A DNA stretch of 64,000 bases from Enterobacter sichuanensis (GTDB taxonomy: Bacteria; Pseudomonadota; Gammaproteobacteria; Enterobacterales; Enterobacteriaceae), in contig NZ_POVL01000008.1 in the NCBI RefSeq assembly GCF_002939185.1, positions 1-64,000 on the forward strand, read 5' to 3'. The notes below the pieces were generated by a model. It made no database searches and was not told where the DNA came from. It saw only the letters and a program-made list of their open reading frames with translations. A program made the translations under genes and the position numbers. Below, piece by piece: positions 32,052 to 42,515 of this stretch (the first letter of the stretch is position 1; each line of letters opens with the position of its first letter).

Positions 32052-32570
32052 ATGGCTACACGTCGTTTAACCACTACCGCACTGGCAGTAGTGTTGTCTT
32101 TAACGTTTGCTACAGCACCGGTCATGGCTAATCCTGGAAACGGGAATGGCGGTGGTGGTCACGGTAACAGTGGCGGACAAGGTAATGGTGGTAATCACGG
32201 CAATTCCGGGAATCATGGTAACGGAAATTCCGGTACCCATGGTAGTAAACACAATACAGATAATCCGGGTAAATCAAATAAAAGCGTCAGCGATGATGTC
32301 GACGCCCGTGTAAGCTTCGATCATGCCCGTCATCTGGCAGTGAACTATGGTTTAACCGGCTATGAGTCATTGCCTCCGGGCATTGCGAAAAACCTCGCAC
32401 GCGGTAAACCACTGCCTCCGGGGATTGCGAAGAAAACCGTGCCGGCTTCTATGCTGGACCAGTTGCCTTCCTATCCTGGCTATGAATGGCGCGTGGTCGG
32501 TGACGATCTGGTCTTAATTGCACTCAGCACGGCTGTGGTGACGACCATTATTAACGGTGTATTCAAATAG
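32052..32570 (+). CDS. CigR-like secreted/inner-membrane protein (RcnB-type fold)
   Basis: The 172-aa precursor has a signal peptide ending VMA (residue 26). A Gly/Asn/His-rich low-complexity stretch follows (27-75), then the repeated LPPGIAK motif (107-113 and 121-127) and a C-terminal YPGYEWRVVGDDLVLI...TTIINGV. This is the CigR family. Salmonella CigR is encoded with mgtC on SPI-3 and counteracts MgtC; the function of chromosomal homologues such as this one is unknown. The gene is monocistronic between ycaD and pflA, a site where E. coli has ycaM, ycaN and ycaK. The His/Asn-rich stretch could bind metal. Confidence 0.75.
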   Translation: MATRRLTTTALAVVLSLTFATAPVMANPGNGNGGGGHGNSGGQGNGGNHGNSGNHGNGNSGTHGSKHNTDNPGKSNKSVSDDVDARVSFDHARHLAVNYGLTGYESLPPGIAKNLARGKPLPPGIAKKTVPASMLDQLPSYPGYEWRVVGDDLVLIALSTAVVTTIINGVFK

Positions 32571-32577
32571 AATAAAT

Positions 32578-32603
32578 AAGGCCCGGTTTTTACCGGGCCT
32601 TTA
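32578..32603. terminator. Bidirectional terminator between the cigR-like gene and pflA
   Basis: A perfect 10-bp stem (AAGGCCCGGT / ACCGGGCCTT) with a 4-T loop lies between the convergent cigR-like gene and pflA. Confidence 0.85.
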
Positions 32604-32605
32604 CT

Positions 32606-33346
32606 TTAATACATTACTTTGTGACCGTACTGTTCAAGAATACCTTTCACGCGCTCCATGGTCTCTTTCTTCGGCGGCTTCACGCCATCAAGCTTATATT
32701 CTTCGCCCATCGCCACCCATTTATGTTTACCCAGCTCATGGTAGGGCAGCAGCTCAATTTTCTCGACGTTGCCCATGTCGCGGGTAAATTCGCCCAGGCG
32801 GTGCGCGGAATCGTCGTCATCTGACCAGCCAGGAACCACCACGTAGCGGATCCAGGTTTTAATGCCTTTCGCTGAGATATATTTAGCAAACTCCAGCGTA
32901 CGGTGGTTGGACACGCCAACCAGATTCTGGTGGATCTCGTCGTTCATCTGTTTGAGATCGAGCATCACCAGATCGGTTACTTCAAGCAATTCATCAATAA
33001 CGGGATCGTAGCGGCGCACAAAACCGTTCGTGTCGAGGCAGGTATGAATACCTTCTTTGTGGCAGGCGCGGAACCAGTCGCGGACAAACTCGGCCTGAAG
33101 AATGGCCTCGCCACCGGACGCCGTCACACCGCCGCCGGATGCGTTCATAAAGTGGCGGTAGGTCACCACCTCTTTCATCAGATCGTCGACGGTCACTTCT
33201 TTCCCGCCGTGCGTGTCCCAGGTGTCGCGGTTATGGCAGTACAGGCAGCGCATCAGGCAGCCCTGGAAAAAGGTAATAAAGCGGATACCCGGGCCATCGA
33301 CGGTGCCACAGGATTCAAAGGAGTGAATGCGACCAATAGTTGACAT
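32606..33346 (-). CDS. pflA: Pyruvate formate-lyase 1 activating enzyme
   Basis: PflA is a radical-SAM enzyme that makes the glycyl radical in PflB. The start at 33346 ([10 protein letters not shown]) gives 246 aa as in E. coli; an upstream in-frame extension to 33400 is not family-like. The [4Fe-4S] motif is C30-LMR-C34-LY-C37. It lies 204 bp downstream of pflB, past a terminator-like stem, so it may be partly expressed by read-through and partly from its own promoter. Confidence 0.97.
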   Translation of the reverse strand: MSTIGRIHSFESCGTVDGPGIRFITFFQGCLMRCLYCHNRDTWDTHGGKEVTVDDLMKEVVTYRHFMNASGGGVTASGGEAILQAEFVRDWFRACHKEGIHTCLDTNGFVRRYDPVIDELLEVTDLVMLDLKQMNDEIHQNLVGVSNHRTLEFAKYISAKGIKTWIRYVVVPGWSDDDDSAHRLGEFTRDMGNVEKIELLPYHELGKHKWVAMGEEYKLDGVKPPKKETMERVKGILEQYGHKVMY

Positions 33347-33485
33347 TGCGGTGATATCTCCAGCATCGGCCCGTCCGGGGCCTGTGTATGCACAGCTCAA
33401 AACCGGCTGTGTTGAAGTCTGTTTTGGCTGATATCCATAGAGTATAGATAGCGGACAAAAGAGACTAAGGTGGAGAGGGTGCTAA

Positions 33486-33511
33486 AAAGGCCCCACTGAC
33501 GTGGAGCCTTT
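33486..33511 (-). terminator. Stem-loop between pflB and pflA
   Basis: On the minus strand an 11-bp stem (AAAGGCTCCAC / GTGGGGCCTTT, one G-U pair) with a 4-nt loop and a T run follows pflB by 39 bp. It should reduce transcription into pflA. Confidence 0.75.
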
Positions 33512-33550
33512 ATTGTACGCTTTTTAACGCGTGATTTCAGTCATTTCCAC

Positions 33551-35833
33551 TTACATGGACTGAGTGAAAGTACGGGTGATAACGTCCTGCTGCTGTTCTT
33601 TGGTCAGGGAGTTAAAACGTACTGCGTAGCCAGATACGCGGATGGTCAGCTGAGGATATTTCTCAGGGTGTTCCATCGCGTCGAGCAGCATTTCACGGTT
33701 CATTACGTTCACGTTCAGGTGCTGACCACCTTCGATGGACGCTTCGTGGTGGAAGTAACCATCCATCAGACCCGCGAGGTTCGTTTTACGCACTTCGTCG
33801 TCTTTACCCAGCGCGTTTGGCACGATAGAGAAGGTATAGGAGATACCATCTTTCGCGTAAGCAAACGGCAGTTTCGCAACGGATGTCAGAGAGGCAACAG
33901 CACCTTTCTGGTCACGACCGTGCATTGGGTTAGCACCTGGGCCGAATGGCGCGCCAGCACGACGACCGTCTGGGGTGTTACCGGTTTTCTTACCATACAC
34001 AACGTTAGAGGTGATGGTCAGAACAGACTGAGTCGGGATAGCGTTACGGTAGGTAGTGAGTTTCTGAATTTTCTTCATGAAACGTTCTACCAGGTCAACC
34101 GCCATGTCATCCACGCGAGCGTCGTTGTTACCAAACTGCGGGTATTCGCCTTCGATTTCGAAGTCGATAGCCAGACCATCTTCGTCACGAATTGGTTTAA
34201 CTTTCGCATATTTGATTGCAGACAGGGAGTCAGCAGCAACGGACAGACCTGCGATACCACACGCCATGGTGCGGATAACGTCACGGTCGTGCAGCGCCAT
34301 CAGAGAGGCTTCGTAGCTGTACTTGTCGTGCATGTAGTGGATAACGTTCAGCGCAGTGACATACTGTTTAGCCAGCCAGTCCATGAAGTGATCCATGCGG
34401 TCCATGACTTCGTCGAAATTCAGAACATCGCCTTTGATCGGCTCAGACTTAGGACCCACCTGCATTTTCAGTTTTTCATCAACGCCGCCGTTGATAGCGT
34501 ACAGCATGGTTTTCGCCAGGTTTGCACGCGCACCGAAGAACTGCATTTGTTTACCAACAACCATTGGGCTTACGCAGCAAGCGATAGCGTAATCGTCGTT
34601 GTTGAAGTCCGGACGCATCAGGTCATCGTTCTCGTACTGCAGAGAAGAGGTGTCGATGGACACTTTAGCGGCGAATTTCTTGAAGTTCAGAGGCAGTTTT
34701 TCAGACCACAGAACGGTGATGTTCGGCTCCGGAGAAGGACCCATGGTGTACAGGGTGTTCAGGAAGCGGAAGCTGTTTTTAGTTACCAGAGTACGGCCAT
34801 CAACGCCCATACCACCGATAGATTCAGTTGCCCAGATTGGGTCACCGGAGAACAGCTCATCGTACTCAGGGGTACGCAGGAAGCGAACCATACGCAGTTT
34901 CATGACCAGGTGGTCAATCATTTCCTGTGCGTCTTGCTCGGTAATTTTGCCAGCTTTCAGGTCACGTTCGATGTAGGCATCCAGGAAGGTGGATACGCGA
35001 CCGAAGGACATTGCGGCACCGTTCTGAGACTTAACTGCGGCCAGGTAGCCGAAGTAGGTCCACTGGATAGCTTCCTGAGCGTTGGTTGCAGGACCAGAGA
35101 TATCGCAGCCGTATTTCGCTGCCATTTCTTTGATCTGACCCAGCGCGCGGTGCTGTTCAGCAATCTCTTCACGCAGACGGATAGTCGCTTCCAGGTTTAC
35201 GCCGTTTTCCAGATCGGACTGCAGGGAAACAAACTGCGCGTACTTGTCTTTCATCAGGAAGTCGATACCGTACAGCGCAACGCGACGGTAGTCACCGATG
35301 ATACGACCACGGCCATAGGCATCTGGCAGACCAGTCAGAACGCCAGATTTACGGCAGTTCAGAATGTCTTTGGTGTAAACATCGAATACGCCCTGGTTAT
35401 GAGTTTTGCGGTATTCGGTGAAGATTTTTTTCAGCATTGGGTCCAGCTCGCGGTTATACGCTTTGCAGGAACCTTCAACCATTTTAATACCACCGAACGG
35501 GATGATTGCGCGTTTCAGTGGTGCTTCAGTCTGCAGACCAACGATTTTCTCAAGGGCTTTGTTGATATAGCCAGCGTCGTGAGAAGTGATGGTGGAAGCC
35601 ACGGAGGTGTCAAAATCAACTGGCGCGTGAGTGCGGTTTTCCAGTTTAACGCCTTCCATTACGCTGTCCCACAGCTTGGTGGTCGCTTCAGTTGCGCCAG
35701 CCAGGAAGGATTCGTCACCTTCATACGGGGTATAGTTTTTCTGAATGAAGTCACGTACGTTGACTTCATTCTGCCAGTCACCTTTCGCAAAACCTTCCCA
35801 GGCTGTGGCTAACTTTTCATTAAGCTCGGACAT
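33551..35833 (-). CDS. pflB: Pyruvate formate-lyase (formate C-acetyltransferase 1)
   Basis: PflB converts pyruvate and CoA to acetyl-CoA and formate in mixed-acid fermentation. It is 760 aa as in E. coli. The catalytic cysteine pair is in IACCVSPM (about 418-422), and the radical glycine is in RVSGYAVRF near residue 735. Codon use is strongly biased, as in highly expressed genes. That bias leaves a long stop-free antisense frame. It follows focA by 51 bp in the focA-pflB operon. Confidence 0.98.
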   Translation of the reverse strand: MSELNEKLATAWEGFAKGDWQNEVNVRDFIQKNYTPYEGDESFLAGATEATTKLWDSVMEGVKLENRTHAPVDFDTSVASTITSHDAGYINKALEKIVGLQTEAPLKRAIIPFGGIKMVEGSCKAYNRELDPMLKKIFTEYRKTHNQGVFDVYTKDILNCRKSGVLTGLPDAYGRGRIIGDYRRVALYGIDFLMKDKYAQFVSLQSDLENGVNLEATIRLREEIAEQHRALGQIKEMAAKYGCDISGPATNAQEAIQWTYFGYLAAVKSQNGAAMSFGRVSTFLDAYIERDLKAGKITEQDAQEMIDHLVMKLRMVRFLRTPEYDELFSGDPIWATESIGGMGVDGRTLVTKNSFRFLNTLYTMGPSPEPNITVLWSEKLPLNFKKFAAKVSIDTSSLQYENDDLMRPDFNNDDYAIACCVSPMVVGKQMQFFGARANLAKTMLYAINGGVDEKLKMQVGPKSEPIKGDVLNFDEVMDRMDHFMDWLAKQYVTALNVIHYMHDKYSYEASLMALHDRDVIRTMACGIAGLSVAADSLSAIKYAKVKPIRDEDGLAIDFEIEGEYPQFGNNDARVDDMAVDLVERFMKKIQKLTTYRNAIPTQSVLTITSNVVYGKKTGNTPDGRRAGAPFGPGANPMHGRDQKGAVASLTSVAKLPFAYAKDGISYTFSIVPNALGKDDEVRKTNLAGLMDGYFHHEASIEGGQHLNVNVMNREMLLDAMEHPEKYPQLTIRVSGYAVRFNSLTKEQQQDVITRTFTQSM

Positions 35834-35884
35834 GTAACACCTACCTTCTTAAGTGGATTTTTTATTTACTGCCTGAGAAAACCA

Positions 35885-36742
35885 TCAATGATGATCGTCG
35901 CCACGCAGGTAAATGACCCAGTATGTCAACCCAACTAACAGACCCCCACCGATAATGTTCCCGATAGTGACAGGGATCAGGTTATCAGTAATGAAATTCA
36001 TAATAGTCAGGTGAGAGAAACTTTCCGGGGATGAACCAACTGCGGTCCAGAACTCCGGGCTTGCAAAGTCGCGGATGACAATGCCCATTGGGATCATGAA
36101 CATATTCGCGATACTGTGCTCAAAGCCGCTGGCAACAAACATCGCAACCGGCAGAACCATGATTAAGGCTTTGTCCATCAGGCTACGACCGGAGTAGCTC
36201 ATCCATACAGCCAGGCAGACCATCAGGTTCGCGAGGATGCCGAGAGCAACGGCTTCAATAAATGTGTGGTGCATTTTGTGGTCGGCGGTTTGCAGGACGT
36301 TCAGTCCCCAGCCGCCGTTGGCGGTCATGTACTCGCCAGAAAGCCACATCAACAAAACAAAGAGCAGACAGCCAACCAGGTTACCCACGTAGACGTTAAG
36401 CCAGTTACGTGCCAGCTGACCCCAGGTAATTCTTCCGCTGGCCTTTGCCACGACAATCAGCACCGTTGAGGTGAAGAGATCGGCACCGCAAATGACGCAA
36501 AGAATCAGACCCAGTGAGAAGCAAATGCCGCCAATCAGTTTGGCCATGCCAAAAGGCATTCCGGCAGTACCGGTGGTGGCGGTGATGTAGAAGACGAAAG
36601 CGATAGAGATGAACACACCAGCCGTGATCGCCAGATAGAACGTCTTCATCGGGTGTTTCGTTGCTTTATAGACACCCGCTTCTTCGGCGACTTTTGCCAT
36701 CGCAGCGGGGAGTAAAAGATCAAAAGGGTTGTCAGCTTTCAC
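35885..36742 (-). CDS. focA: Formate channel FocA
   Basis: FocA is a pentameric formate/nitrite-family channel that moves formate across the inner membrane. The start is GTG at 36742 (VKADNPFDLL), as in E. coli, giving 285 aa; the frame is open to 36784 but the extra residues belong to the leader. A purine-rich AGAGAG precedes the GTG. Six transmembrane helices and the N-terminal helix that interacts with PflB are recognisable. Confidence 0.97.
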   Translation of the reverse strand: MKADNPFDLLLPAAMAKVAEEAGVYKATKHPMKTFYLAITAGVFISIAFVFYITATTGTAGMPFGMAKLIGGICFSLGLILCVICGADLFTSTVLIVVAKASGRITWGQLARNWLNVYVGNLVGCLLFVLLMWLSGEYMTANGGWGLNVLQTADHKMHHTFIEAVALGILANLMVCLAVWMSYSGRSLMDKALIMVLPVAMFVASGFEHSIANMFMIPMGIVIRDFASPEFWTAVGSSPESFSHLTIMNFITDNLIPVTIGNIIGGGLLVGLTYWVIYLRGDDHH

Positions 36743-36774
36743 ACTAACTCTCTCTTTATTAAGTCGGCGACGAG

Positions 36775-36816
36775 ATACTAACAAAGCATTATAGAAGAGA
36801 AATTGATATAGATCAT
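36775..36816 (-). promoter_or_regulatory. FNR-dependent promoter of focA-pflB
   Basis: TTGAT-ATAG-ATCAT (36803-36816) matches the FNR consensus at 9 of 10 positions. On the minus strand a -10-like TAGTAT lies at 36780-36775. A start near 36768 puts the FNR centre at -41.5, the class II position. A second -10-like TATAAT lies at 36793-36788. E. coli controls this operon through FNR and ArcA from several promoters. Confidence 0.7.
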
Positions 36817-37076
36817 ATCTCGCCTGGCTTATAGGCCCGCAGTGTGTATGGTTTTACACCAAATGCGGAGTAAGTATTTGATTATCCGTATAAAAATAAA
36901 TTTTAAAAGTTGTGAAAAGAGTTGAATTTTTTCGTTCGGCCACCTCTGAAACAGTTAATTAATATGGAGTATTAGCCATAAAAAGTAACAGTTAAGTCCG
37001 GGTAGATATTATTATATTTACCCATGATTAACTTTATTATTACAAACAACAGTCATTGCCGAAGAAAATAAAAAAA

Positions 37077-37095
37077 GGGGCAATGAAATTGCCCC
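37077..37095 (-). terminator. Terminator of ycaO
   Basis: On the minus strand GGGGCAAT / ATTGCCCC forms an 8-bp stem with a 3-nt loop, followed by seven Ts. It lies 54 bp after the ycaO stop. Confidence 0.85.
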
Positions 37096-37148
37096 GTAAT
37101 ATAGCCCAGACGATTGAATACGCCTACTGCTGGTAATGTTATGTGCGC

Positions 37149-38909
37149 TTATTTTGACCAGTAAGCGGTTTTCGCTTTCTGCAGCTTCTCATAGGCCTTC
37201 AGCAGCGACTGATGCGCCGGGAAAGCTTTCAGATCGCTGTCAACAGCCTGCAGACCGTAGAACGGCTCTTCACCGCTCAGCGCCGCGCTGGCCGCTTCTA
37301 CCGCCTCGGCACCGTACATGCGCACAAAAGCATTCAGATACTGCAGCGGCTCACGATCCTCTTCCTGCGCGAGAAGCAGCAGGGTTTGCAGGCAGCGGTA
37401 ATAGTTGGTGCGCTCGGCAGAGAAGACCGACTGGTTAAACTCCATGGTCCACTCGGTCCAGGCCAGGGCCTGATCCAGATCGCCGCCCGCCAGCGCCAGC
37501 ATCGCTTTCAGCTCGCCGATGCGCAGGGTATACCAGCCGTTATCTTTGCCGGTCGCCAGACCCAACAGCTCGCGTACGCGCGTGAAGTCATCGTGGCCTT
37601 CCTCATCCAGCTGGGCGATCAGGTTCAGATAATCCTCTTTTTCCCATTCGCTGCCCGGCAGAGCCAGCAATGTTTCACGCAGATGCGCGCCCATGCTGTT
37701 GTTCGCCAGCCACAGATCTTCAGCAGGGTAGATGTCGGACATGCCAGGAACAATAATACGGCACGCATAGACGCCCAGGTGCTCGTAGTCAGCAATGTAG
37801 ACTTCTTTATCTTCAGATTTGAAGATGGCCATCAGCGTGGCGAACTCTTCTTCCGTGGTACCGGCAAAGCTCCAGTCCACGAAAGGATAGTCGGCGTCCT
37901 GTTTGAATAGATCCCATGAGATCAAACCGCTGGAGTCGATGAAGTGGGTTTCCAGATTGGTATGCTCAGCCACTTCTTCATCGTCGAACGTTGGCGGCGT
38001 AAACACGTCGAGGTCTTTCAGGCTACGGCCCTGCAGCAGTTCGGTCACGGTACGTTCCAGCGCTACGCCGAAGTCCGGATGTGCGCCGAAGGAGGCGAAG
38101 CAGGTGCCATTTGTCGGGTTAAACAGCACAACGCAGATAACCGGGTATTTACCGCCCAGCGAGCCGTCATACGCAAAGATTGGGAAACCTTCGGCTTCCA
38201 GTTTGGCGATGGATTCCACCACGCCCGGATAACGCGCCAGCACGTCTGCCGGAATTTCAGGCAGGCTGATGGATTCGGCAATAATGCGGTTTTTAATGTG
38301 GCGTTCGAAGACTTCAGACAGACCCTGCACGCGCGCTTCATTGCGGGTATTACCGGCGGACATGCCGTTAGACACGTACAGGTTGCCGACGATGTTCATC
38401 GGGATATAGACGGTCTGCTCATCCGACTGACGAGTGAATGGCAGGGCGCAAATACCGCGATCTTCGTTACCGGACTGCAGATCGATCAGCATGCTGGCGG
38501 TCAGTTCGTTTTCGGGATCGTAAAACGCACGCAGACGCGTATCCAGGATACCTTCCGGCAGTTCGTCATCTTCGGTCAGCGGGAACCATTTTTCATTCGG
38601 GTAGTGAACGAACGGGCCGTTAGCGATGGTTTCACCCAGCCAGAAATCGGCGAAGAAGTAGTTGGTGGACAGACGCTCAAAATACTCACCCAGCGCAGAG
38701 GCCAGTGCCGCTTTTTTTGTCGCGCCTTTACCGTTGGTAAAGCACAGGGCACAGTCTTTATCGCGAATATGTACGGACCAGACATGCGGCACCGGATTGA
38801 GCCAGGAGGCTTCTTCGATGTTAAAACCCAGGTCGGTCAGTTTCTGCTGGAAGCGAGCGATGGAATCTTCCAGGGCGGCGTCTTTGCCGGGGATAAACGT
38901 TTGAGTCAT
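37149..38909 (-). CDS. ycaO: Ribosomal protein S12 methylthiotransferase accessory factor YcaO
   Basis: YcaO is the namesake of the ATP-dependent YcaO family, which activates amide backbones. In E. coli it assists RimO in beta-methylthiolation of S12 Asp88. The start at 38909 (MTQTFIPGKD) gives 586 aa, the E. coli length; the frame is open much further upstream to 39203 but that part is non-coding. The ATP-binding core spans about 60-400 (GATKKAALASALGEYFERLS, in parts). The C-terminal third is helical and TPR-like. It is divergent from ycaP. Confidence 0.95.
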   Translation of the reverse strand: MTQTFIPGKDAALEDSIARFQQKLTDLGFNIEEASWLNPVPHVWSVHIRDKDCALCFTNGKGATKKAALASALGEYFERLSTNYFFADFWLGETIANGPFVHYPNEKWFPLTEDDELPEGILDTRLRAFYDPENELTASMLIDLQSGNEDRGICALPFTRQSDEQTVYIPMNIVGNLYVSNGMSAGNTRNEARVQGLSEVFERHIKNRIIAESISLPEIPADVLARYPGVVESIAKLEAEGFPIFAYDGSLGGKYPVICVVLFNPTNGTCFASFGAHPDFGVALERTVTELLQGRSLKDLDVFTPPTFDDEEVAEHTNLETHFIDSSGLISWDLFKQDADYPFVDWSFAGTTEEEFATLMAIFKSEDKEVYIADYEHLGVYACRIIVPGMSDIYPAEDLWLANNSMGAHLRETLLALPGSEWEKEDYLNLIAQLDEEGHDDFTRVRELLGLATGKDNGWYTLRIGELKAMLALAGGDLDQALAWTEWTMEFNQSVFSAERTNYYRCLQTLLLLAQEEDREPLQYLNAFVRMYGAEAVEAASAALSGEEPFYGLQAVDSDLKAFPAHQSLLKAYEKLQKAKTAYWSK

Positions 38910-39036
38910 GGCGTTCACTTTTATCGTACGTAAAGCGCGCAATGATACGGGTTTTGCGTGACAGGTGCTATCTCCGGCGAAAATAAAAGACTGGGCTATG
39001 CTTACTGTCAGTAACTCACTGTTAAGGCATAGAAAA

Positions 39037-39729
39037 ATGAAAGCATTCGATCTCCAGCGGATGGCGTTTGATAAAGTCCCTCCCGAATTTTTAGGCGAAG
39101 TGGCGCTGCGTAGTCTGTATACCTTCGTTCTGGTCTTCCTGTTTCTTAAAATCACCGGTCGTCGCGGCGTGCGGCAGATGTCGCTTTTTGAAGTATTGAT
39201 CATCCTGACGCTGGGTTCAGCGGCGGGGGATGTCGCTTTTTATGATGATGTGCCGATGGTGCCGGTGTTTATCGTTTTTGTCTCACTGGCGCTCCTCTAT
39301 CGCCTGGTAATGTGGCTGATGTCGAAAAGCGAAAAGCTGGAAGATCTGCTTGAAGGAAAGCCGGTCGTGATTGTCGAGGACGGTCAGCTGGCCTGGGAAA
39401 ATGTCCAGAGTGCCAATATGACCGAGTTTGAGTTCTTTATGGAGCTGCGCCTGAACAGCGTGGAACAGCTCGGGCAGGTGCGTCTGGCGATAATGGAAAC
39501 TAACGGGCAGATCAGCGTCTATTACTACGCGGATGAGGACGTAAAGCCTGGTCTCTGTATTTTGCCGGATATGCTGATCGAGCGTTTCAGGACGGTCCCC
39601 GAAGCAGGCGATTACGCTTGCGTAAGATGTAGCCATGTTGTGGCCATGAAGCCTGGCGATCGTCAATTATGCCCTCGCTGTGCAAATCCGGAATGGACGA
39701 AGGTTAGCCGGGCTAAACGGATCACCTGA
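39037..39729 (+). CDS. ycaP: DUF421 membrane protein YcaP
   Basis: This 230-aa protein of the DUF421 (YetF/YcaP) family has three N-terminal transmembrane helices (about 22-40, 55-70, 75-95) and a cytoplasmic domain with the family motif LEGKPVVIVEDGQL. A C-terminal CxxC...CPRC pair (YACVRCSHV and QLCPRCANPEW) resembles a zinc ribbon. The ATG at 39037 follows GTTAAGG and matches the E. coli start. The function is unknown. Confidence 0.93.
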   Translation: MKAFDLQRMAFDKVPPEFLGEVALRSLYTFVLVFLFLKITGRRGVRQMSLFEVLIILTLGSAAGDVAFYDDVPMVPVFIVFVSLALLYRLVMWLMSKSEKLEDLLEGKPVVIVEDGQLAWENVQSANMTEFEFFMELRLNSVEQLGQVRLAIMETNGQISVYYYADEDVKPGLCILPDMLIERFRTVPEAGDYACVRCSHVVAMKPGDRQLCPRCANPEWTKVSRAKRIT

Positions 39730-39891
39730 CAGCCATTTTGTCGGTTTTGCGATAGCGAGGCGGCAGATTGTTTTGTGTGACGCGGGGCACATTTCACCGG
39801 TCATTAGTTTTAGACATTGCGGCGCGTGTCACTGAATGATAAAACCGATATCCACAGTTATAACTTATGGCTTTTAGCGTGGTGAGGGGAA

Positions 39892-40980
39892 ATGGCTCAA
39901 GTCTTTAATTTCAGTTCAGGTCCGGCAATGTTACCGGCAGACGTGCTTAAACAGGCTCAACAGGAACTTTGTGACTGGAACGGTCTGGGGACGTCGGTGA
40001 TGGAAATCAGCCACCGGGGTAAAGAGTTTATTCAGGTGGCGGAAGAGGCAGAAAAGGATTTTCGCGATCTGCTGAATATTCCCTCGAACTACAAAGTATT
40101 GTTCTGCCATGGCGGCGGACGCGGCCAGTTTGCTGGCGTGCCGCTGAACATCCTTGGTGATAAAACGACGGCAGACTACGTTGATGCGGGCTACTGGGCG
40201 GCCAGTGCGGTGAAAGAAGCGCACAAGTACTGCACGCCGAATGTTATTGACGCCAAAGTGACCGTTGACGGTCTGCGCGCCGTGAAGCCCATGAGCGAGT
40301 GGCAACTCTCTGACAACGCTGCGTATCTTCACTACTGCCCGAACGAAACCATCGACGGTATCGCCATTGACGAGACCCCGAACTTCGGCAAAGACGTAGT
40401 GGTTGCCGCAGATTTCTCCTCCACCATTCTTTCTGCGCCAATTGACGTCAGTCGCTACGGTGTAATTTATGCGGGCGCGCAGAAAAATATCGGCCCTGCT
40501 GGCCTGACTATCGTCATCGTGCGCGAAGACCTGCTGGGTAAAGCGCACAAATCCTGCCCGTCGATTCTCGATTACACCGTGCTGAACGATAACGACTCCA
40601 TGTTCAACACCCCGCCGACGTTTGCCTGGTACCTGTCCGGCCTGGTCTTCAAATGGCTGAAGCAAAACGGCGGTGTGGCGCAGATGGACAAGGTTAATCA
40701 GCAGAAAGCCGAGCTGCTGTACGGCGTGATTGATAAGAGCGATTTCTATCGTAACGATGTGGCGAAAGCCAACCGTTCGCGCATGAACGTGCCGTTCCAG
40801 CTGGCGGACAGCAACCTGGATAAAGTCTTCCTGGAAGAGTCCTTCGCGGCAGGTCTGCACGCGCTGAAAGGCCACCGAGTGGTGGGCGGCATGCGTGCCT
40901 CCATCTATAACGCCATGCCGCTGGAAGGCGTTAAAGCGCTGACCGATTTCATGATTGACTTCGAACGTCGCCACGGTTAA
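39892..40980 (+). CDS. serC: Phosphoserine aminotransferase
   Basis: SerC makes O-phosphoserine for serine biosynthesis and acts on 3-hydroxy-4-phosphohydroxy-threonine-pathway intermediates for pyridoxal phosphate. It is 362 aa as in E. coli. The PLP-binding lysine is K198 in [11 protein letters not shown]. It is the first gene of serC-aroA. Confidence 0.98.
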   Translation: MAQVFNFSSGPAMLPADVLKQAQQELCDWNGLGTSVMEISHRGKEFIQVAEEAEKDFRDLLNIPSNYKVLFCHGGGRGQFAGVPLNILGDKTTADYVDAGYWAASAVKEAHKYCTPNVIDAKVTVDGLRAVKPMSEWQLSDNAAYLHYCPNETIDGIAIDETPNFGKDVVVAADFSSTILSAPIDVSRYGVIYAGAQKNIGPAGLTIVIVREDLLGKAHKSCPSILDYTVLNDNDSMFNTPPTFAWYLSGLVFKWLKQNGGVAQMDKVNQQKAELLYGVIDKSDFYRNDVAKANRSRMNVPFQLADSNLDKVFLEESFAAGLHALKGHRVVGGMRASIYNAMPLEGVKALTDFMIDFERRHG

Positions 40981-40995
40981 TTGCGCTGTTTTCAC

Positions 40996-41024
40996 CCCCG
41001 TAGCCCTGCTGCGGGGTTTTTATT
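40996..41024 (+). terminator. Intercistronic attenuator between serC and aroA
   Basis: A 9-bp stem (CCCCGTAGC / GCTGCGGGG, one G-U pair) with a CCT loop is followed by TTTTTATT. It lies 15 bp after serC within the operon and should limit read-through into aroA. Confidence 0.8.
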
Positions 41025-41046
41025 ATGTTGAGTTGAGATAAGTTTC

Positions 41047-42330
41047 ATGGAATCCCTGACGTTACAACCTATCGCGCGGGTAGATGGCACCATCAATCTG
41101 CCTGGTTCAAAAAGTGTCTCGAACCGCGCTCTGCTGCTGGCAGCTCTGGCAAACGGCACCACCGTCCTCACGAACCTGCTGGACAGCGATGACGTGCGCC
41201 ATATGCTCAATGCGCTGAAAGCGTTGGGAGTTCATTACACGCTGTCTGACGACCGTACCCGCTGCGAGGTGACGGGGAACGGCGGCGCGCTACGCTCGGC
41301 TGATGAGCTTGAACTGTTTCTGGGTAACGCGGGGACCGCAATGCGTCCGCTGGCGGCAGCGCTGTGTCTGGGCAGCAACAACATTGTCCTGACAGGCGAG
41401 CCGCGCATGAAAGAGCGCCCGATCGGCCATCTGGTGGATGCCCTTCGTCAGGGCGGCGCGCAGATTGAGTATCTGGAGCAAGAGAATTATCCACCCCTGC
41501 GTCTGCGCGGAGGGTTTACCGGCGGTAACGTCGAGGTTGACGGTAGCGTATCCAGCCAGTTCCTGACGGCGCTGCTGATGACCGCACCGCTGGCACCGCA
41601 GGATACCGTTATCACTATTAAGGGCGATCTGGTTTCCAAACCGTACATTGATATTACGCTGCATCTGATGAAGACCTTCGGTGTAGAGGTTGAAAACCAG
41701 GCTTATCAGCGTTTTGTCGTTCGCGGCGCCCAGCAATATCAGTCTCCGGGCCATTACCTGGTGGAAGGGGATGCCTCTTCCGCTTCGTATTTCCTGGCTG
41801 CCGGGGCGATTAAAGGCGGCACGGTGAAAGTGACCGGCATTGGCCGTAACAGCGTGCAGGGTGATATTCGTTTTGCTGACGTGCTGGAGAAAATGGGTGC
41901 CATTGTCACCTGGGGCGATGATTTCATCTCCTGTACACACGGTGAATTGAAGGCCATTGATATGGACATGAACCATATCCCGGATGCGGCGATGACCATC
42001 GCCACGGCGGCGCTGTTTGCAAAAGGCACCACCACGCTGCGTAACATCTACAACTGGCGCGTGAAAGAGACCGATCGTCTGTTCGCAATGGCCACCGAGT
42101 TGCGTAAGGTGGGAGCTGAAGTGGAAGAGGGCGAAGACTACATTCGCGTTACGCCTCCGGCAAAACTGCAGTTCGCGGAAATTGGGACCTACAACGATCA
42201 CCGTATGGCGATGTGCTTCTCGCTGGTGGCGCTGTCCGATACCGCGGTGACCATCCTCGATCCAAAATGTACAGCGAAAACCTTCCCGGACTACTTCGAG
42301 CAGCTGGCCCGCATCAGTACGCTGGCCTGA
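41047..42330 (+). CDS. aroA: 3-phosphoshikimate 1-carboxyvinyltransferase (EPSP synthase)
   Basis: AroA condenses shikimate-3-phosphate with phosphoenolpyruvate in the shikimate pathway. It is 427 aa as in E. coli. The class I active-site segment [13 protein letters not shown] keeps Gly96, Thr97 and Pro101, the residues of ordinary glyphosate-sensitive enzymes. It follows serC after a 66-bp gap holding an attenuator-like stem. Confidence 0.98.
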   Translation: MESLTLQPIARVDGTINLPGSKSVSNRALLLAALANGTTVLTNLLDSDDVRHMLNALKALGVHYTLSDDRTRCEVTGNGGALRSADELELFLGNAGTAMRPLAAALCLGSNNIVLTGEPRMKERPIGHLVDALRQGGAQIEYLEQENYPPLRLRGGFTGGNVEVDGSVSSQFLTALLMTAPLAPQDTVITIKGDLVSKPYIDITLHLMKTFGVEVENQAYQRFVVRGAQQYQSPGHYLVEGDASSASYFLAAGAIKGGTVKVTGIGRNSVQGDIRFADVLEKMGAIVTWGDDFISCTHGELKAIDMDMNHIPDAAMTIATAALFAKGTTTLRNIYNWRVKETDRLFAMATELRKVGAEVEEGEDYIRVTPPAKLQFAEIGTYNDHRMAMCFSLVALSDTAVTILDPKCTAKTFPDYFEQLARISTLA

Positions 42331-42338
42331 TAACAGCG

Positions 42339-42363
42339 TGCCGCATCGCCCGATGCGGCATTT
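42339..42363 (+). terminator. Terminator of serC-aroA
   Basis: A perfect 10-bp stem (TGCCGCATCG / CGATGCGGCA) with a 2-nt loop and a short T run lies 8 bp after aroA. Confidence 0.75.
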
Positions 42364-42464
42364 GCTTACGCTTCCTGACGTTCATTCACGCGCATTTCTT
42401 CTACACTCTGCTTCATTAATTCCCTAATTTGCACGCAAAGGTAACAGTTGCGCACGTTGGCGCG

Positions 42465-42470
42465 TATAAT
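42465..42470 (+). promoter_or_regulatory. Probable -10 of the cmk-rpsA promoter
   Basis: A perfect TATAAT is followed by GC-rich GCGCGG, a discriminator of the kind seen at stringently controlled promoters of translation genes. No good -35 lies at 16-18 bp. It is 45 bp upstream of cmk. Confidence 0.45.
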
Positions 42471-42515
42471 GCGCGGCGTTTATGTAAACGGTATGCCTTA
42501 TTTAAGGAGAAAAAG

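Larger units (their letters stand above)
36743..37148. other. focA-ycaO intergenic regulatory region
   Basis: This 406-bp gene-free, AT-rich stretch holds the focA-pfl promoter region near focA and the ycaO terminator near ycaO. In E. coli the pfl operon has seven promoters, several far upstream. Further ArcA or IHF sites are likely in 36850-37060, but I could not single one out. Confidence 0.5.

Noticed and set aside
33668-35812. A 714-codon open frame on the plus strand opposite pflB
   Set aside because: pflB uses a highly biased codon set that lacks codons whose complement is a stop in this frame. The antisense product has no domain, no ribosome-binding site and a His/Phe/Val-rich composition typical of antisense shadows.
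38910-39203. A 98-codon N-terminal extension of ycaO
   Set aside because: The family starts at MTQTFIPGKD (38909), and the extension overlaps the divergent ycaP gene and its promoter.
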